Of a DNA stretch of 64,000 bases, positions 23,461 to 36,249 are shown piece after piece; position 1 is the first letter of the stretch; every line of letters starts with the position of its first letter. Source of the DNA: Owenia fusiformis (taxonomy: Eukaryota > Annelida > Polychaeta > Sabellida > Oweniidae); contig CAIIXF020000010.1 in NCBI GenBank assembly GCA_903813345.2, positions 19,791,181-19,855,180 on the forward strand, written 5' to 3'. Below the pieces are notes generated by a model. The model searched no databases. It was not told the DNA's origin and was given only the letters and a program-made list of their open reading frames with translations. The translations under genes were made by a program, and so were the position numbers.

Positions 23461-24400
23461 TTTGTTCATCTGTCTGTTTGTTGACACATTGAATATCACT
23501 TATAATGTTTTAAACCCAAAAGTATTATATAGATTTATTCAAAATCCGACAGGTTCGATACTTTATAGATTAACAATAATGTCTACAAGTTTTGGCAAAA
23601 TATCCTGTAAAGATTCAAAATGGCAGCTACTTTTATTGTTGAAATATCACATATTATTGTAATACGTATTGTATATATATATTTTTTTTATATTCATATG
23701 CTTGAAATTGTACACCCAGCTAAGTGTAGAGGTTAACAATAATGTCTAGAAGATTGGACAAAATAGTTTGTAAAATGTAAAAATGGATGTAAAAATACAA
23801 TTTTTCAATTTTATGTATGATTTTTTTTATGTACCAAAGTGCAACAAAGATGCACCATGCCATTACTTGGTATGCACCATTCAAAAGTTTGTGTGAGACT
23901 CCCCCCCCCACGCAGGCATGGATGGGGAATTTGACCCTGGGGGCAATAAATCTGGTCAAATATTCAAGACCCGTGCCCCTCACCTGAACTTACTTTTTTA
24001 AATATTTACTGACTTGTAGGCTAATGTTCATGAATGTTAAGAGATACACTTGTAGCACTTTGTTTAAATCAATATTTTAATAAGGGACTCCATATATGGT
24101 CAAATGATTTTCGCGCAAAGCCTGGTTAACCATTAGAGAAAAGCGTTTTCAACATGATGTCTTATAGTAGAATTCCAGTTCAAATCGCCTGATAATCTCA
24201 GCAATTTTACCCCTGAAACTGTACCCAACATGTAGAGGAGTTTATTTTCATCTGTTCTCGGCATAAGAGATCATTAGTTCGCTGAATTTACCGATCATTT
24301 GCAAATCATAAGTTTCCTAAAGTGTGTACTGGACGAAACAAATCCAGTCAAAAATCCCCACTCCTGGGTACATGTGTATCAAATTCCTTACCCTCCCTGT
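23461..24400. repeat. Spacer between the duplicate copies, with the Helitron empty site
   Basis: 23461-23506 matches 17155-17200 (to 'cacttataat') and 23507-23690 matches 18756-18935, with no Helitron between them. From about 23700 to 24400 the sequence is unique to this copy. It contains an inverted partner ('tgcaccattcaaaagtttg', near 23873) of the sequence that starts the next copy at 24401. Confidence 0.75.
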
Positions 24401-24639
24401 GCAGGGGGTCTAACGCAAACTTTTGAATGGTGCAGTACAATTCATTGAATTCATCAATATTATGTATCAACAGAAAGTAAGAAGCTCATTTTACAAAAGT
24501 GTGATCTCATGAAAAGACCATTCTCGGTTTGAGAATGAAGTTCATCGGCTTATTTCGACGTAAAATGTTTTTCAACATTATCAATGTCGCCAACAATTTT
24601 GATATTTACATGTTGTAACGTGATACTGTAACATTTCAG

Positions 24640-25345
24640 AGTTCACATTATTGAGAGACTGGGGGATAAAGTTGATATAACATTAGAAGATCTTATTGAA
24701 ACACTTCGTGCTGAGGATATAGGAGCAGAAGAGTATGCTGCAGAGGTAAAACACTTTAATCTTCTTAATATATGAAATGTTGGCTTTATGGGTAAACAAA
24801 GTTGTAATAGAGTGCAATGCTCAATCATAGTGAACGATTTGAGTTCATCTCATGCAGTTTAAGGATTCATCGTGTACGTGTATGTGTTCTACAACGAGAT
24901 GGTTTAAACCTATACCTATAAACCTTTACTACATTTATCATAAAAAATTAGTGTAGTTTTTACTTCGGAAGTTCTTTAAAATATTTTGCTGAATGATATA
25001 CTTCTCTATAAAAGACTAAAAAAACTTGATGTCTTCAGGAGTGAATGAATTAAAATACAATTTCCCTTCACTCACTGTTGACAAAATGATTTATATTATT
25101 TTTGTCGTATTATCATCTACGGCTTTATTGCATATATTTTCTATTGTGCATTGTAGATATTTGGGCTCATGGATAGAAACAATGATGCAATTCTGGACAA
25201 AGACGAGCTTCTCACATTCGATGTGGACCAACTGGTAGCTGAATTCCCTGATATCTTTGGGAATTATGAAGATGACAACCCTGATGAAGAATCAATTGAA
25301 GATGAAAATGAAGATGAAAATGACATTGCCAAAGATGAACTATAG
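24640..25345 (+). pseudogene. Duplicated JmjC exons 6 and 7 (second copy)
   Basis: Exon 6' (24640-24745) and exon 7' (25157-25345) keep open frames, acceptor and donor sites, the EF-hand loop, the KDEL ending and a polyA signal at 25628. The only amino-acid change I see is Asp to Tyr in exon 6' (GAT to TAT). They could serve as alternative terminal exons spliced from exon 5, or be non-functional, or be an assembly artefact. No upstream exons are duplicated, so this is not a full second gene. Confidence 0.65.
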
Positions 25346-26196
25346 GAATAGGATTTATAGTGCATACCATGACACAAGTCTTACTTGGTAGTACAAACCA
25401 CACAAATATTTCATAATTTTGCAAAAACTGAAGTGGCTGCAATTGGATTTTCAACAAGGTGCAAGATAACCTCAGCTCTCAAATCAGTGCAGTAGTGCCC
25501 TCCACTGCAAATTCACATTTGATGAAATCCAGAATCTTGACAATATTAGGATAAAGCCAAACTATGAGCTGCCGGTGATGTATGATAATGACTAATTATA
25601 AGTAAAGTAATCCAGATGCATAATCATAATAAAATATTCAGATTATATATTATTCTGACTATACTCTCTTACGAGCTTAGGAAATGCTTTAACAAGTTTT
25701 AAGTTCAAATGCTCAATATGAGAGTTTCTATTAATATTTAGAGAATTTTTAAGAAATATTTATGTGGGTATTAACACAAGACACTATGAGCATAATTTTC
25801 TAATTGATGTGGAAAGTGCATTCACATTATTTGAAAGTTTCTTTATAAATATACAGTGAAGCCTCTCTAAAAGACGGAGCATCTCTAAAAGATGGAACAC
25901 CTTCATAAGTGGAACACTTCAATGGCATCCATTGTTTATTAAAAATAATCTTCCTGAAGTGAAGTATCACTTTCTCAGGTTTAACTGTCAATATTCAGTT
26001 CATGTACATATTTGTATATACATGTAGTTAATCTGAAAACATTGGATCAAATCCTATGTTAAAGTTGATGGAAGTATTTTTCATGTGATTTGCAGTGATA
26101 GGAAGAAATCCAAGATTTAAACAATTGCAAAGTAGTGTGTCAGTACAATGGAAGAGAAATCCAAGAATAATATTCATGTAATTGAATGCTTTCATA

Positions 26197-27213
26197 CACG
26201 CCCGGTGATCGTGAATATGGGACGGAGGGGGGGAGCAGGCAATTTCTGCTAGGAAATTCAACAAATCTGGAAGATTTATTTTTTCAAGAAAAAGTTTACT
26301 ATTGAATTGCTAAATGGATAGGCGCACGGTATGGTAGAATATGTTAGGTTTTCTGGGATTTTTTCTGAAACGATACGCATCTAAGGTATGAGATCTATTA
26401 AAAAAGGTGCAAGGCCATCAACAGGCACAAATCAACGTTTTTGCTATAAATCAAGCAACAATGGTCTGGACGACCTGTAATAAATACTTGTAAGTGATGT
26501 TATCATAACTAAATTAATGTCATTGCTGAATTTATAAAATAAGTTTCCATATGTGAAATAAAAAATAATCGAAAATAATGAATTTGGGACGGAGGGGGGG
26601 AGGGGACGGAGGGGGGAGCAATATGTATATAAGACATGATTAGAGATGTTTCGCGACTTTAAGTCCTTTTACTCCAAATGTCCCCATTTTTCAGTCTCCA
26701 GGGGTATATCATCCAGTTTCTTACTAAGTTAATGAGTTCATTTTTCAAATACAAGAATTCGTGTGAAGTTGTTTCACTTTATAGAATTATTACTCCCCCC
26801 CTCCGTCCCCTCCCCCCTCCGTCCCATTTTAATTATTTTCGATTATTTTTTATTTTACGTATGGAAACTTATTTTATAAAATCAGCAAAGACATTAATTT
26901 AGTTATGCTAACATCACTTACAAGTATTTATTACAGGTCGTGTAGTCCATTGTTGCTTGATTTATAGCAAAAACTTTGACTTTTGCACGTTGGTTGCGTT
27001 GCGCCTTTTTTAATAGATCTTATATCTTAAAAGAGTATCGGTTGAAAAATAATCCTAGAATACCTAACATATTTTATCATACCGTGCGCTTATTCAATTT
27101 GCAATTCAATCGTAAACTCTGTCTTGAAAAAATAATTTTACCAGATTTGTTGAATTTTCTAGCGGAAATTGCCTGCTCCCCCCTCCGTCCCATTTTCACG
27201 ATCACCGGGCGTG
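26197..27213. mobile_element. Fold-back element, CACGCCCGG ends (copy 2)
   Basis: The same element as 20737-21753 including the flanking TCATA. It arose by the segmental duplication and not by a new insertion. Confidence 0.8.
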
Positions 27214-28916
27214 TCATAGGCCTAGCCGGGCATGAGCTCGGTGAGGCCTCATCAAAGTCAAGAAAGTTTCTAGAACTAATACTCTGAAAATGTAGTCCAA
27301 ATGTAATAATACAGCCCATTTACCCTAATATGCCCCCTCCCTCTTATTCTGTAAGCACCACAAGTGGTGACATATTCTTATAGCCTCCACTCTTGTGGCT
27401 GCGGTGGTGGTTATTGTTTGGCATCTAGCGGTTGGTGTTCGGCAGTTTGTATTTGGTTAAATTATAGGTGGTGACATTTTGCATGATAATGTCTTGTATT
27501 ATCCGGACTACCCTTGGTATTTAGTGAATACTGAACTATCCGTATTATGTCATTCTGATGTTCTTTGCATATCTCAACCTTGCATTTACACTGATACAGG
27601 ATGATCTTAGTATTGCTATTGTGAAACTGGTCAAACAATATGTCATACACATGTATATGTAATATGCAGTATTTTTTATTACTTATTTATTTTTCAGTGA
27701 GCTTTTTATTAGAAAGATTTTGAAGATTTTTACACCACCAAAAGTGGTGACATATTGTTATGGTGTACATTTTTATGTCATCACCAAACGTGGAGAAATA
27801 TATCGTTATGGCTCCCATTTTTTGTGACGTTGGTTTGCATTCAATGTCTGACATGTAGTGTTCAGCATCTGTAACAAATGGCAGGTGGTGACATTTTGGA
27901 TGTTAATGCCTTGTTAATAGTGTTGTTTTGTTATTGTTATAAAAAGAATATTTGTCAAAATGAGGTGATATTTTAGAAAGTGTCAGGGATAGATTAAAGT
28001 TCAAATGGACAAGTAGAAAAAAATTGCAATATAAATGCCTTGTTCAATAGATATATTTTTGTACAGAATAATATGCCATGGTGTGACATTCTAAAAGTTA
28101 ATATATATAGATTGTTGAGATGTATGTGTAATGTGCAGTTAGACCTGTGAACACATGTGGAAACTGGAAATGGCTCAACTGTTCACTTACATTTTTTATA
28201 TTTACATCCTCAGTTTGTTATGATCAGTGATAACACAAGTAACATATTATTCCTACTATATGCCTTGAAGATACTCCAAACAAATGTTCATAATTCTTTG
28301 ATACTGACTTTTACTTCTAGTGAATAACCTCTGAGTAAATGATGTATTTTTTACTGTTTTAGTATTTAGATGATATTTGAATGTCAACAGGTGTGGAGTG
28401 GAAGCATAAAGTTGATTTAATGAAGTAGAGGAGCTTCACGATGACTTTGTATGTTGAACAATGAACATCAACATGAACTTTGGTTATCTCATTCAATACT
28501 GGGGCAAAAATTACTATAATACGGACTTTTTGAAAATTGCCATATATGGTACCTGGATAATGTACCCTGTCCGGTGTACTATATAGTACATGTATAATGT
28601 TATATATCATTTTAAAGCAATGTATTGAATGAATGAATTAAACTATAAACAAATTAATCAATTTTCACAAACTCTTACATGGCAGAATAGAAGAGTATTG
28701 TTAAGCATCAAATGCTACTGTACAATGTAGGTGAATAGGTGCAATATGGAAATGAAATGTCAGCGAGGGATTTTGATTCTCTTCGAATACAATAAGCTCG
28801 ATAATTACCGTATGTAGAATCAGTGACATTCAGTTTGATTAACAAATAAAATCACTTTAATACCTTTATACTATTTTATACATGAATAAATATTAATACA
28901 ATTAATAAAACAAAGG

Positions 28917-29689
28917 AAGTTTGTAATGTTGTTTTGCACATACCATATTCTCTCCAAAGAGCGCACATCCCCCAAAGAGTACATATGTTACTTTAACATT
29001 AAGATTGACTTACCAACAAAATCAAAATTGACTTACTCCTTTTCCAACAGAGCTTTGAGCTGTACACTTTTTGTAGAGAATACAGTGAGATTTTGCTTCT
29101 CATAATAATGCAGTCTATGCTATGCTATGATTTGCATATAGTAAACCTGTCAGTAGTCATCCTAATAGATGATCTCACTGTTATTTTCACTGCAAAAAAC
29201 AGTTGAAAATCAGTGAACAAATCAGTTAGTTTGACATATGCTAATATGCTCCTAGTGGTGACATAATGTCACAGTCTCTACTTTTTGTTTCTGGCAGAAG
29301 CATTCAGTCAGCATTTGTAACAAATGTTACACTTTTGTAATTTAAGATTAAAGGTGTAGTAACTCAAATATTTCCCCCTAATTAACAACACATTGACAAT
29401 TAGATCATTAGAACAAAAAAGCCTGTGGGGTATTTGTAAAAATCCTTGGAAATTGGCTGTTAATTTAAGGATTTAAGCCCTGGACTCGGTGCATTGCCGA
29501 CTGAATATCATTCTTCCAAGGTGTTGTTTCAAACTTAGCACAACAAAGGTTCGCAGAGTCTAGTGCTAAGTTTAGTAAACAATGCTCGAGTGAATTGAAT
29601 CAGCCACAATGCATTGAGTCTTGGGCTCAAATTAATTGCAAAATATACCTGCTATTATTTAGATGCAGGCCATACACACTAGTGGTGAC
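28917..29689. other. Intergenic stretch, no gene recognised
   Basis: AT-rich, with no supported exons. A solitary 'ctagtggtgacataatgtcac' motif near 29254 suggests a degraded end of the hairpin-element family. Confidence 0.4.
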
Positions 29690-31466
29690 ATAAGAAAGAC
29701 AAGGCATTAACATGACAAAATGTCACCATCTAAAACAATTTGGTCAATTTATAGCAAGTTGGAAAATACCTTTTGACCTTGAGAAGGTCATTGAAGGTCA
29801 AAGGTCAAATCTAAAGTCAGATTTGAACTTCTGAGAACTTGTAAAGTCAAATTTGAACTTTTGAAAAGATGTAGATGATTTTGAAAAAAAAATTTGGTCA
29901 ATTTGAAGCAAGTTGAAAACAGATCTTTTTGACCTTTTTTGACCTTGAGAAGGTCATTAAAGGTCAAATGTCAAATCTAAAGTCAGATTTGAATTCCTGA
30001 GAACATGTAGATGATTTTGAAAAAAAAATTAGTCAATTAGAAGCAAGTTGAAAAAATACCTTTTTGACCCTTTTTGACATTGAGAAGGTCATTGAAGGTC
30101 AAATGTCAAATCTAAAGTCAGATTTGAATTTCTGAGAACATGTAGATGATTTTGAAAAAAAAATTTAGTCAATTTGAAGCAAGTTGAAAAAAGACCTTTT
30201 TGACCTTTTTTGACTTTGAGAAGGCCATTGAAGGTCAAATGTCAAATCTAAAGTCAGATTTGAATTTCTGAGAACATGTAGATGATTTTGAAAAAAAAAT
30301 TTAGTCAATTTGAAGCAAGTTGAAAAAAGACCTTTTTGACCTTTTTTGACTTTGAGAAGGTCATTGAAGGTCAAATGTCAAATCTTAAGTCAAATCTAAA
30401 GTCAGATTTGAATTTCTGAGAACACGTAGATGATTTTGAAATTTTTTTTTAGTCAATTTGAAGCAAGTTGAAAACAGACCTTTTTGACCTTTTTTGACCT
30501 TGAGAAGGTCAAATGTCAAATCTTAAGTCAGATTTGAATTTCTGAGAACACGTAGATGATTTTGAAAAAACAAATTTAGTCAATTTGAAGCAAGTTGAAA
30601 ACAGACCTTTTTGACCTTTTTTGACCTTGAGAAGGTCATTGAAGGTCAAATGTCAAATCTAAAGTCAGATTTGAAGGTCAAATGTCAAATCTAAAGTCAG
30701 ATTTGAATTTCTGAGAACATGTAGATTTTGAAAAAAAAATTTAGTCAATTTGAAGCAAGTTGAAAAAAGACCTTTTTGACCTTTTTTGACTTTGAGAAGG
30801 TCATTGAAGGTCAAATGTCAAATCTTAAGTCAAATCTAAAGTCAGATTTGAATTTCTGAGAACACGTAGATGATTTTGAAAATTTTTTTTAGTCAATTTG
30901 AAGCAAGTTGAAAACAGACCTTTTTGACCTTTTTTGACCTTGAGAAGGTCAAATGTCAAATCAGATTTGAATTTCTGAGAACACGTAGATGATTTTGAAA
31001 AAAAAATTTAGTCAATTTGAAGCAAGTTGAAAACAGACCTTTTCGACCTTTTTTGACCTTGAGAAGGTCATTGAAGGTCAAATGTCAAATCTAAAGTCAG
31101 ATTTGAAGGTCAAATGTCAAATCTAAAGACAAATCTAAAGTCAGATTTGAATTTCTGAGAACATGTAGATGATTTTGAAAAAAAATTTAGTCAATGTGAA
31201 GCAAGTTGAAAAAAGACCTTTTTGACCTTGAGAAGGTCATTGAAGGTCAAATGTCAAATCTAAAGTCAGATTTGAACTTCTGAGAACATGTAGATGATTT
31301 AGAAAAAAATTGAAGTCAGTCTAAACAGTATTTGCTAAGTTATAGGAAGTTGTAAGAAATTGTTACAGACGCCGGACGCCGGACGCCAACCTCCAACCAC
31401 CAACCGCCAACCGCCGTCGCAAAAAAACGGAGACCATAACAATATGTCACCACTTTTGGTGGTGAC
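29690..31466 (-). mobile_element. Long copy of the CACCAC-hairpin element with AGGTCA-rich tandem array
   Basis: On the minus strand it starts CACCACCAAAAGTGGTGACA (31466), passes a 'ggcgtccggcgtctg' stretch, then enters a tandem array (about 31300 down to 29750). The main period is about 137 bp, with internally duplicated or deleted units, roughly a dozen in all. It ends GGTGGTGACATTTTGTCATG. Each unit has TGACCT/AGGTCA half-sites in direct and everted arrangement. No protein is encoded; the short frames across the array are repeat artefacts. Confidence 0.75.
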
Positions 31467-31707
31467 ATAAAAATTAACATCTACTTGTTCGGTGGGATTT
31501 GTAACTTTGTTACTTTTATTTATTTGAAAATTTACAAACTCTGTACTACATATTCCAAAAATTGATATTGACAGTTGTTGGGTGGGACTTGCTACTTGGA
31601 GTTACTTTCATTTGCAAAATGACCTACATATAAGATCTTCATATATTGATAGTTGAAAGCCTCAGCCTATGTTCTAAACTTCGGAGGATGATGAACTTTG
31701 ATTCATG

Positions 31708-31713
31708 TTTATT
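31708..31713 (-). terminator. Candidate PHAX polyadenylation signal
   Basis: AATAAA on the minus strand about 380 bp downstream of the PHAX stop codon. The region 31470-32091 is otherwise gene-free and is probably PHAX 3' UTR. Confidence 0.35.
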
Positions 31714-32091
31714 TGGAGAACAAAGACTGTGACATGAAAAAATAAAGACTGAAAAATGTACAGTAATACCTTACATTCATTGCTAAATCCCAAGGGCCAT
31801 TGTACCCTGATTGAAGTACAAGTTAAGATTTACATTCTCTTTGTGACATATCTTTGATCTCCAAAGCACTGACACTAGTGATAACTGAAACTACTTGGGA
31901 TTTTGTGAAATAGATTTTTATCCAACTTAGAAGCCCATTGCACATATTTGAAATGAGAAGAAACATGAAATATTGACAATTTCGTACACATTTGGTTTGA
32001 ATTGTGAAAATGAAGTAAAATCTTGAAGAACATTTCTAATAGTTTTGGCTTCATTTTCATTCTCTGCGTGTATCAGAATCTCTACGATAAT

Positions 32092-35000
32092 TCAATCAGA
32101 ACATTCACCATCTTCAAGTTCAACATCTTCAGATTCATTTATAGCATTAGGTTTAATAATATCCTTCTCAGTTCCTTTGTTTATCTCAGATTCCATCTCT
32201 TCAGTGTCTTTACTTCCAGTTAAAGGGTCAGTATTACTGTTAGCAGATTTTATGACATCTGCTGGTTCAATTGGTCTAATATACATGGAATCCTTTACTA
32301 TACTGTCACTTTCATCATCATTTTCCATTTCTTGAGAATTTGTACTTGATGTCCTGGATGACCTTGACCCTGGTCTGTTACTTTCACCTAAGTGACCTTT
32401 GGCCTTCATACGTTCTCGTTCTCTCTGGTAACGTGCAAGGTCTGCCATTAGGCTATCTTGTGAAGTATTTTGTTTTTTCCGTCTAAATTGTTTTCTTCTC
32501 CTATAAGTAAATGTCGTAAGCAAAGTTGAGGTTAAAATCTGTTCCAAAAGGAAAAGATTTCAAGCCAAATTCTAAATTACTCAGAGAATCACTTCAAATG
32601 ACGAATGTATTAAATAAATACATTACATTGTATAACAAAAAAATATTGAAATCTGATTTTTTTATAGTAAGAGCATTAGTGTAAATCTAAATAAACCACA
32701 ATAATTCTAAGTTTGAAAAATGCAAAAGTTCTTGCAGAAACACAAAAAGATCTTGTAGGGAAGCACAAACACTGATAGATGGATGAGTGTGTAATTAAAA
32801 AAAAAACCAAAACCAAAATGTTGATATGTTTTTTGATGTGTTTGTTATACTAATCTCAAATGAATACTTACTGTGCACGTTTTCTGTCTTGTATTTTTTC
32901 ACATGCAAATATTTCATCAAGCATTTCCTTGGTTACACTTTTGTCAGACTTTAGGAGCTGGATGTACACACCCCCTGGTGTCCGTCTTCTTTGGCCATTC
33001 TACAACATTAACATTTTGTATAATTCAACTGTAGACTACTAAACTATACTATACTAAATGACAGACTACAGATTTAACTAATGTGATGGTTTACATTGTT
33101 TTTATGCAGTATTTTTTCAACAATGGTTAGAATTTTGCACATCAAACAACGAAGTAATTAGTTCCTAAAATCCATTTGTTTGTTTTCACCAAGTTGAAAA
33201 TTATTGAAAGTGTAATGGATATGTGGACTAGTTTTTTGACAACATAGTGAATCAAAGAAAGAACTCTTTTTGACATACAGTAAAATATTTGGGAATGGAA
33301 CACCTTTGCAATCTCAAAACATCATTCCACTTATGGAGGTGTTCCACTTACAGAGGTCCATTTTACATTGAGTTAAATGGTGATGAAACTTTTGAGAAGT
33401 AATCCATTTTACATGGCAGTGTTCAACTTACAGAGGTCCATTTTACATTGAGCTAAATGGTGATGAAACTTTTGAGAAGTAATCCATTTTACATGGCAGT
33501 GTTCAACTTACAGAGGTCCATTTTACATTGAGTTAAATGGTGATGAAACTTTTGAGAAGTAATCCATTTTACATGGCAGTGTTCAACTTACAGAGGTCCA
33601 TTTTACATTGAGCAAATGGTGATGAAACGTATGAGAAGTAATCCATTTTACATGGCAGTGTTCAACTTACAGAGGTCCATTTTACATTGAGCTAAATGGT
33701 GATGAAACTTTTGAGAAGTAATCCATTTTACATGGCAGCGTTCCACTTACAGAGGTCCATTTTACATTGAGTTAAATGGTGATGAAACTTTTGAGAAGTA
33801 TTCCACTTATGGCAGTGTTCAACTTACAGAGGTCCATTTTACATTGAGTTAAATGGTGATGAAACTTTTGAGAAGTAATCCATTTTACATGGCAGTGTTC
33901 AACTTACAGAGGTCCATTTTACATTGAGCAAATGGTGATGAAACGTATGAGAAGTAATCCATTTTACATGGCAGTGTTCAACTTACAGAGGTCCATTTTA
34001 CATTGAGCTAAATGGTGATGAAACTTTTGAGAAGTAATCCATTTTACATGGCAGTGTTCAACTTACAGAGGTCCATTTTACATTGAGCTAAATGGTGATG
34101 AAACTTTTGAGAAGTAATCCATTTTACATGGCAGTGTTCAACTTACAGAGGTCAATTTTACATTGAGTTAAACGGTGATGAAACTTTTGAGAAGTATTCC
34201 ACTTATGGAGGTGTCCCACGGGTGTTTCTGTACATGTACTTACCATAATCATCATGCCACCAGATTCCTCAACATCCTCTGTTAGATACAGGAGTTCTAG
34301 TGCCTTTTTGCTTCCTACACAGTTCATTATGTTGGCTGCAGTGAGAAAATAATACATTTTCATCATGCAATTATTTGACAGCCCATTTAATACAAAAAGA
34401 GGGATGCAACTGTACCCCTCTTTAGAATTTATTGCTTTCAATATTATATAGGCTTGATTTTATTTTCTCCAGAGTCAACATTATTTAAGGTTCGAACATG
34501 ACTGTATTCACGCCTTCTAAAAACTGAACCAAGTCAATATTTCTCTGGGTAATACGAGTAATGTGTGGTGTCATTATGTTGGACAGTAGTAATAGCGGGC
34601 CATCATAAATATTCGAAATATTTTGGCGAGTTTTCATGTGGTCGAATCGTAGACCTCAGATCAATGAATAAACCCCTTAGGGTAAGGCACAAAAGCCTTC
34701 AAAATCCTCACTCCTTTCGGTCGTTCAGGGTACAGAAAAAGTTTGTGGCTAGAACTGCAGAGTTTTTTCGTTGATAAAACATGTGACCTTCAGTCTATAT
34801 TTCTAAAATAAATCAGAAACTTCAGTGCTCTAAAAATATGGTTTAGCAATATATGAAACATAGGAAGAATGATTAGAAGGTATGTACACTTAACCATATA
34901 AATTACTATTATAAATAAAAATATCTTACTAAAAAGTTCTTCATTTTTTTCATCAAGTCGTTGAAGTATCACTTCAAGAACCTTCTCTATTGGGTCTTCA

Positions 35001-35993
35001 GGAGTTGCTTTTAGGTGATCTCTAGGCTTATGCTTATCATAGGTCCTCTGTCCTAGTCTATCACGCACTGTTCTTTTGCGTGCCCTTGACTTTTCTATTT
35101 TCTCTCGAGCATCAGGTAAAGGCTTAATATTATCAACAGGCATTTCATCTTCATTGTCCTTTTGATCACTTCCTTTCAAAATTTGTTCAAAGGGATCGTT
35201 AGGTGTTACTTCAATTTTTTCGATGTCAGGACGAGTGTCATCTTTAGCAGATTTATAGTCATAACTTTCAACATTTCTTTCTTCGTCATCACTGGGGTTT
35301 CTGTCCATTCCAAAACTTGTTAGCACTGACGAGACTGCTTGTTCTTGAACAACACTTCCCCAAATATTGTTCTTTCTGCGCCCTTTGCTTCCAGAAGTTA
35401 CCTCAGTTTTGTTACCATTAGAAAAATCATTTCTCGCATTTTGTTGTTTGTGTAAAAGTATGGGATTTTGAAATGTTGAATGAGAATTGAAGTCCATAGA
35501 TCGTGTACTATGACTGCTCTTTTTTCGCTTAAAGGAAATTCCGTCATCATCCTCATCACTATCATTGCTGTCGCTATCTTCTGAGCTGGAGTTATTGGTT
35601 TGAGGAGCACGGTAACTTGGTATATTAGGAGGTGATTTGGCTGGGATGTTTGTCTGAATAGTCTGAAATAAAATGACAGAATGAATAAGAATTGTATTGG
35701 AAATAACCAAGAAGTCAGTTGACAGCAGTCAATAAAAACTAAAAGCCAACGATTGAAATTAGTCAAACACTGACACTTGACAGGTGAAAAGTTTAGGCTA
35801 AGACAACTGAAAAAAATAATGCATGTGACAAATCGAATCGTTTTTACGGTATTTATAAACTTAAGTCTTTAATGAAACTCTGCAAAGATATGGCTTGAGG
35901 ATTTCTCCCATGCGTTTATACCATGAATGACTGTGCTGCTTTCGTCGAGGCGCCGATTTCCTCGTCGGATCCCGAAATTTCACCGTCTTCCAT
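32092..35993 (-). CDS. PHAX: PHAX, phosphorylated adaptor for snRNA nuclear export
   Basis: Five coding exons on the minus strand, all in phase: 35993-35922, 35662-34930, 34335-34244, 32999-32872 and 32500-32092 (477 aa). The start MEDGEISGSDEE is typical of the family's acidic N-terminus. Exon 2 carries Ser/Asp-rich CK2-like acidic clusters, the conserved NNIWGSVVQEQ segment and a basic NLS-like stretch (KSRARKRTVRDRLGQRTYDK). Exons 2-4 form the RNA-binding domain, with VGSKKALELL, EESGGMMIMNGQRRRTPGGV and a following LLK. The tail is Arg/Lys-rich then acidic. PHAX links the m7G cap-binding complex on U snRNA to CRM1/RanGTP for export and also works in snoRNA transport. Intron 3 holds an expanded MITE close to a splice donor. 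It is head to head with SRPRA. Confidence 0.93.
33276..34232. mobile_element. MITE expanded by an 80-bp tandem array, in PHAX intron 3
   Basis: Outer ends TACAG and CTGTA enclose 'gtggaacacc'-type subterminal sequence like 12978-13153. Between about 33346 and 34200 a unit of about 80 bp ('acttacagaggtccatttta', 'aaatggtgatgaaac', 'gagaagtaatccattttaca', 'tggcagtgttca') repeats about ten times with few differences. The right end lies only about 12 bp from the PHAX exon-3 donor (34243/34244). Confidence 0.75.
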
Positions 35994-36249
35994 TTTGCAG
36001 CATAAGTGACAAACAAATAACTGATTAACTGAAACTTTATATCTTCTTTATTTGTTATATAATCGTCTTTATCATCAAAAAAATTCAAACATAGTATATA
36101 TTTTATTTATTTTTAGGATTTTGTTGATTTTTATTGGCATTTTTAAGAATATAATTAAAATGTGAATAGGTTGGATATTTCTTGTTTTAAAATTGCATTT
36201 CCACTTCCGCTTGCAACATTTTTAGTTTTCCAAACATATTTTCTCGAAA
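35994..36249. promoter_or_regulatory. Candidate bidirectional promoter, PHAX / SRPRA
   Basis: Only 256 bp separate the divergent start codons (PHAX ATG at 35993, SRPRA ATG at 36250). The interval is AT-rich with no obvious repeat. A shared promoter is inferred from geometry; I see no consensus TATA box in a convincing position. Confidence 0.55.

Larger units (their letters stand above)
24401..28916 (+). repeat. Segmental direct duplication, copy 2
   Basis: Matches 18941-23456 at offset 5,460. The proximal 760 bp is diverged by a few percent and the distal 3.75 kb is almost identical. It contains second copies of all elements described there: fold-back at 26197-27213, MITE at 25852-25988 and hairpin elements at 27356-27497 and 27733-27914. 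Confidence 0.9.

Noticed and set aside
24640-25345. A second full JmjC gene
   Set aside because: Only exons 6 and 7 are duplicated. No copy of exons 1-5, with the signal peptide and iron ligands, is present.
30165-30374. Minus-strand frame with internal peptide repeats
   Set aside because: It is a translation of the AGGTCA-rich tandem array; no frame is conserved across units.
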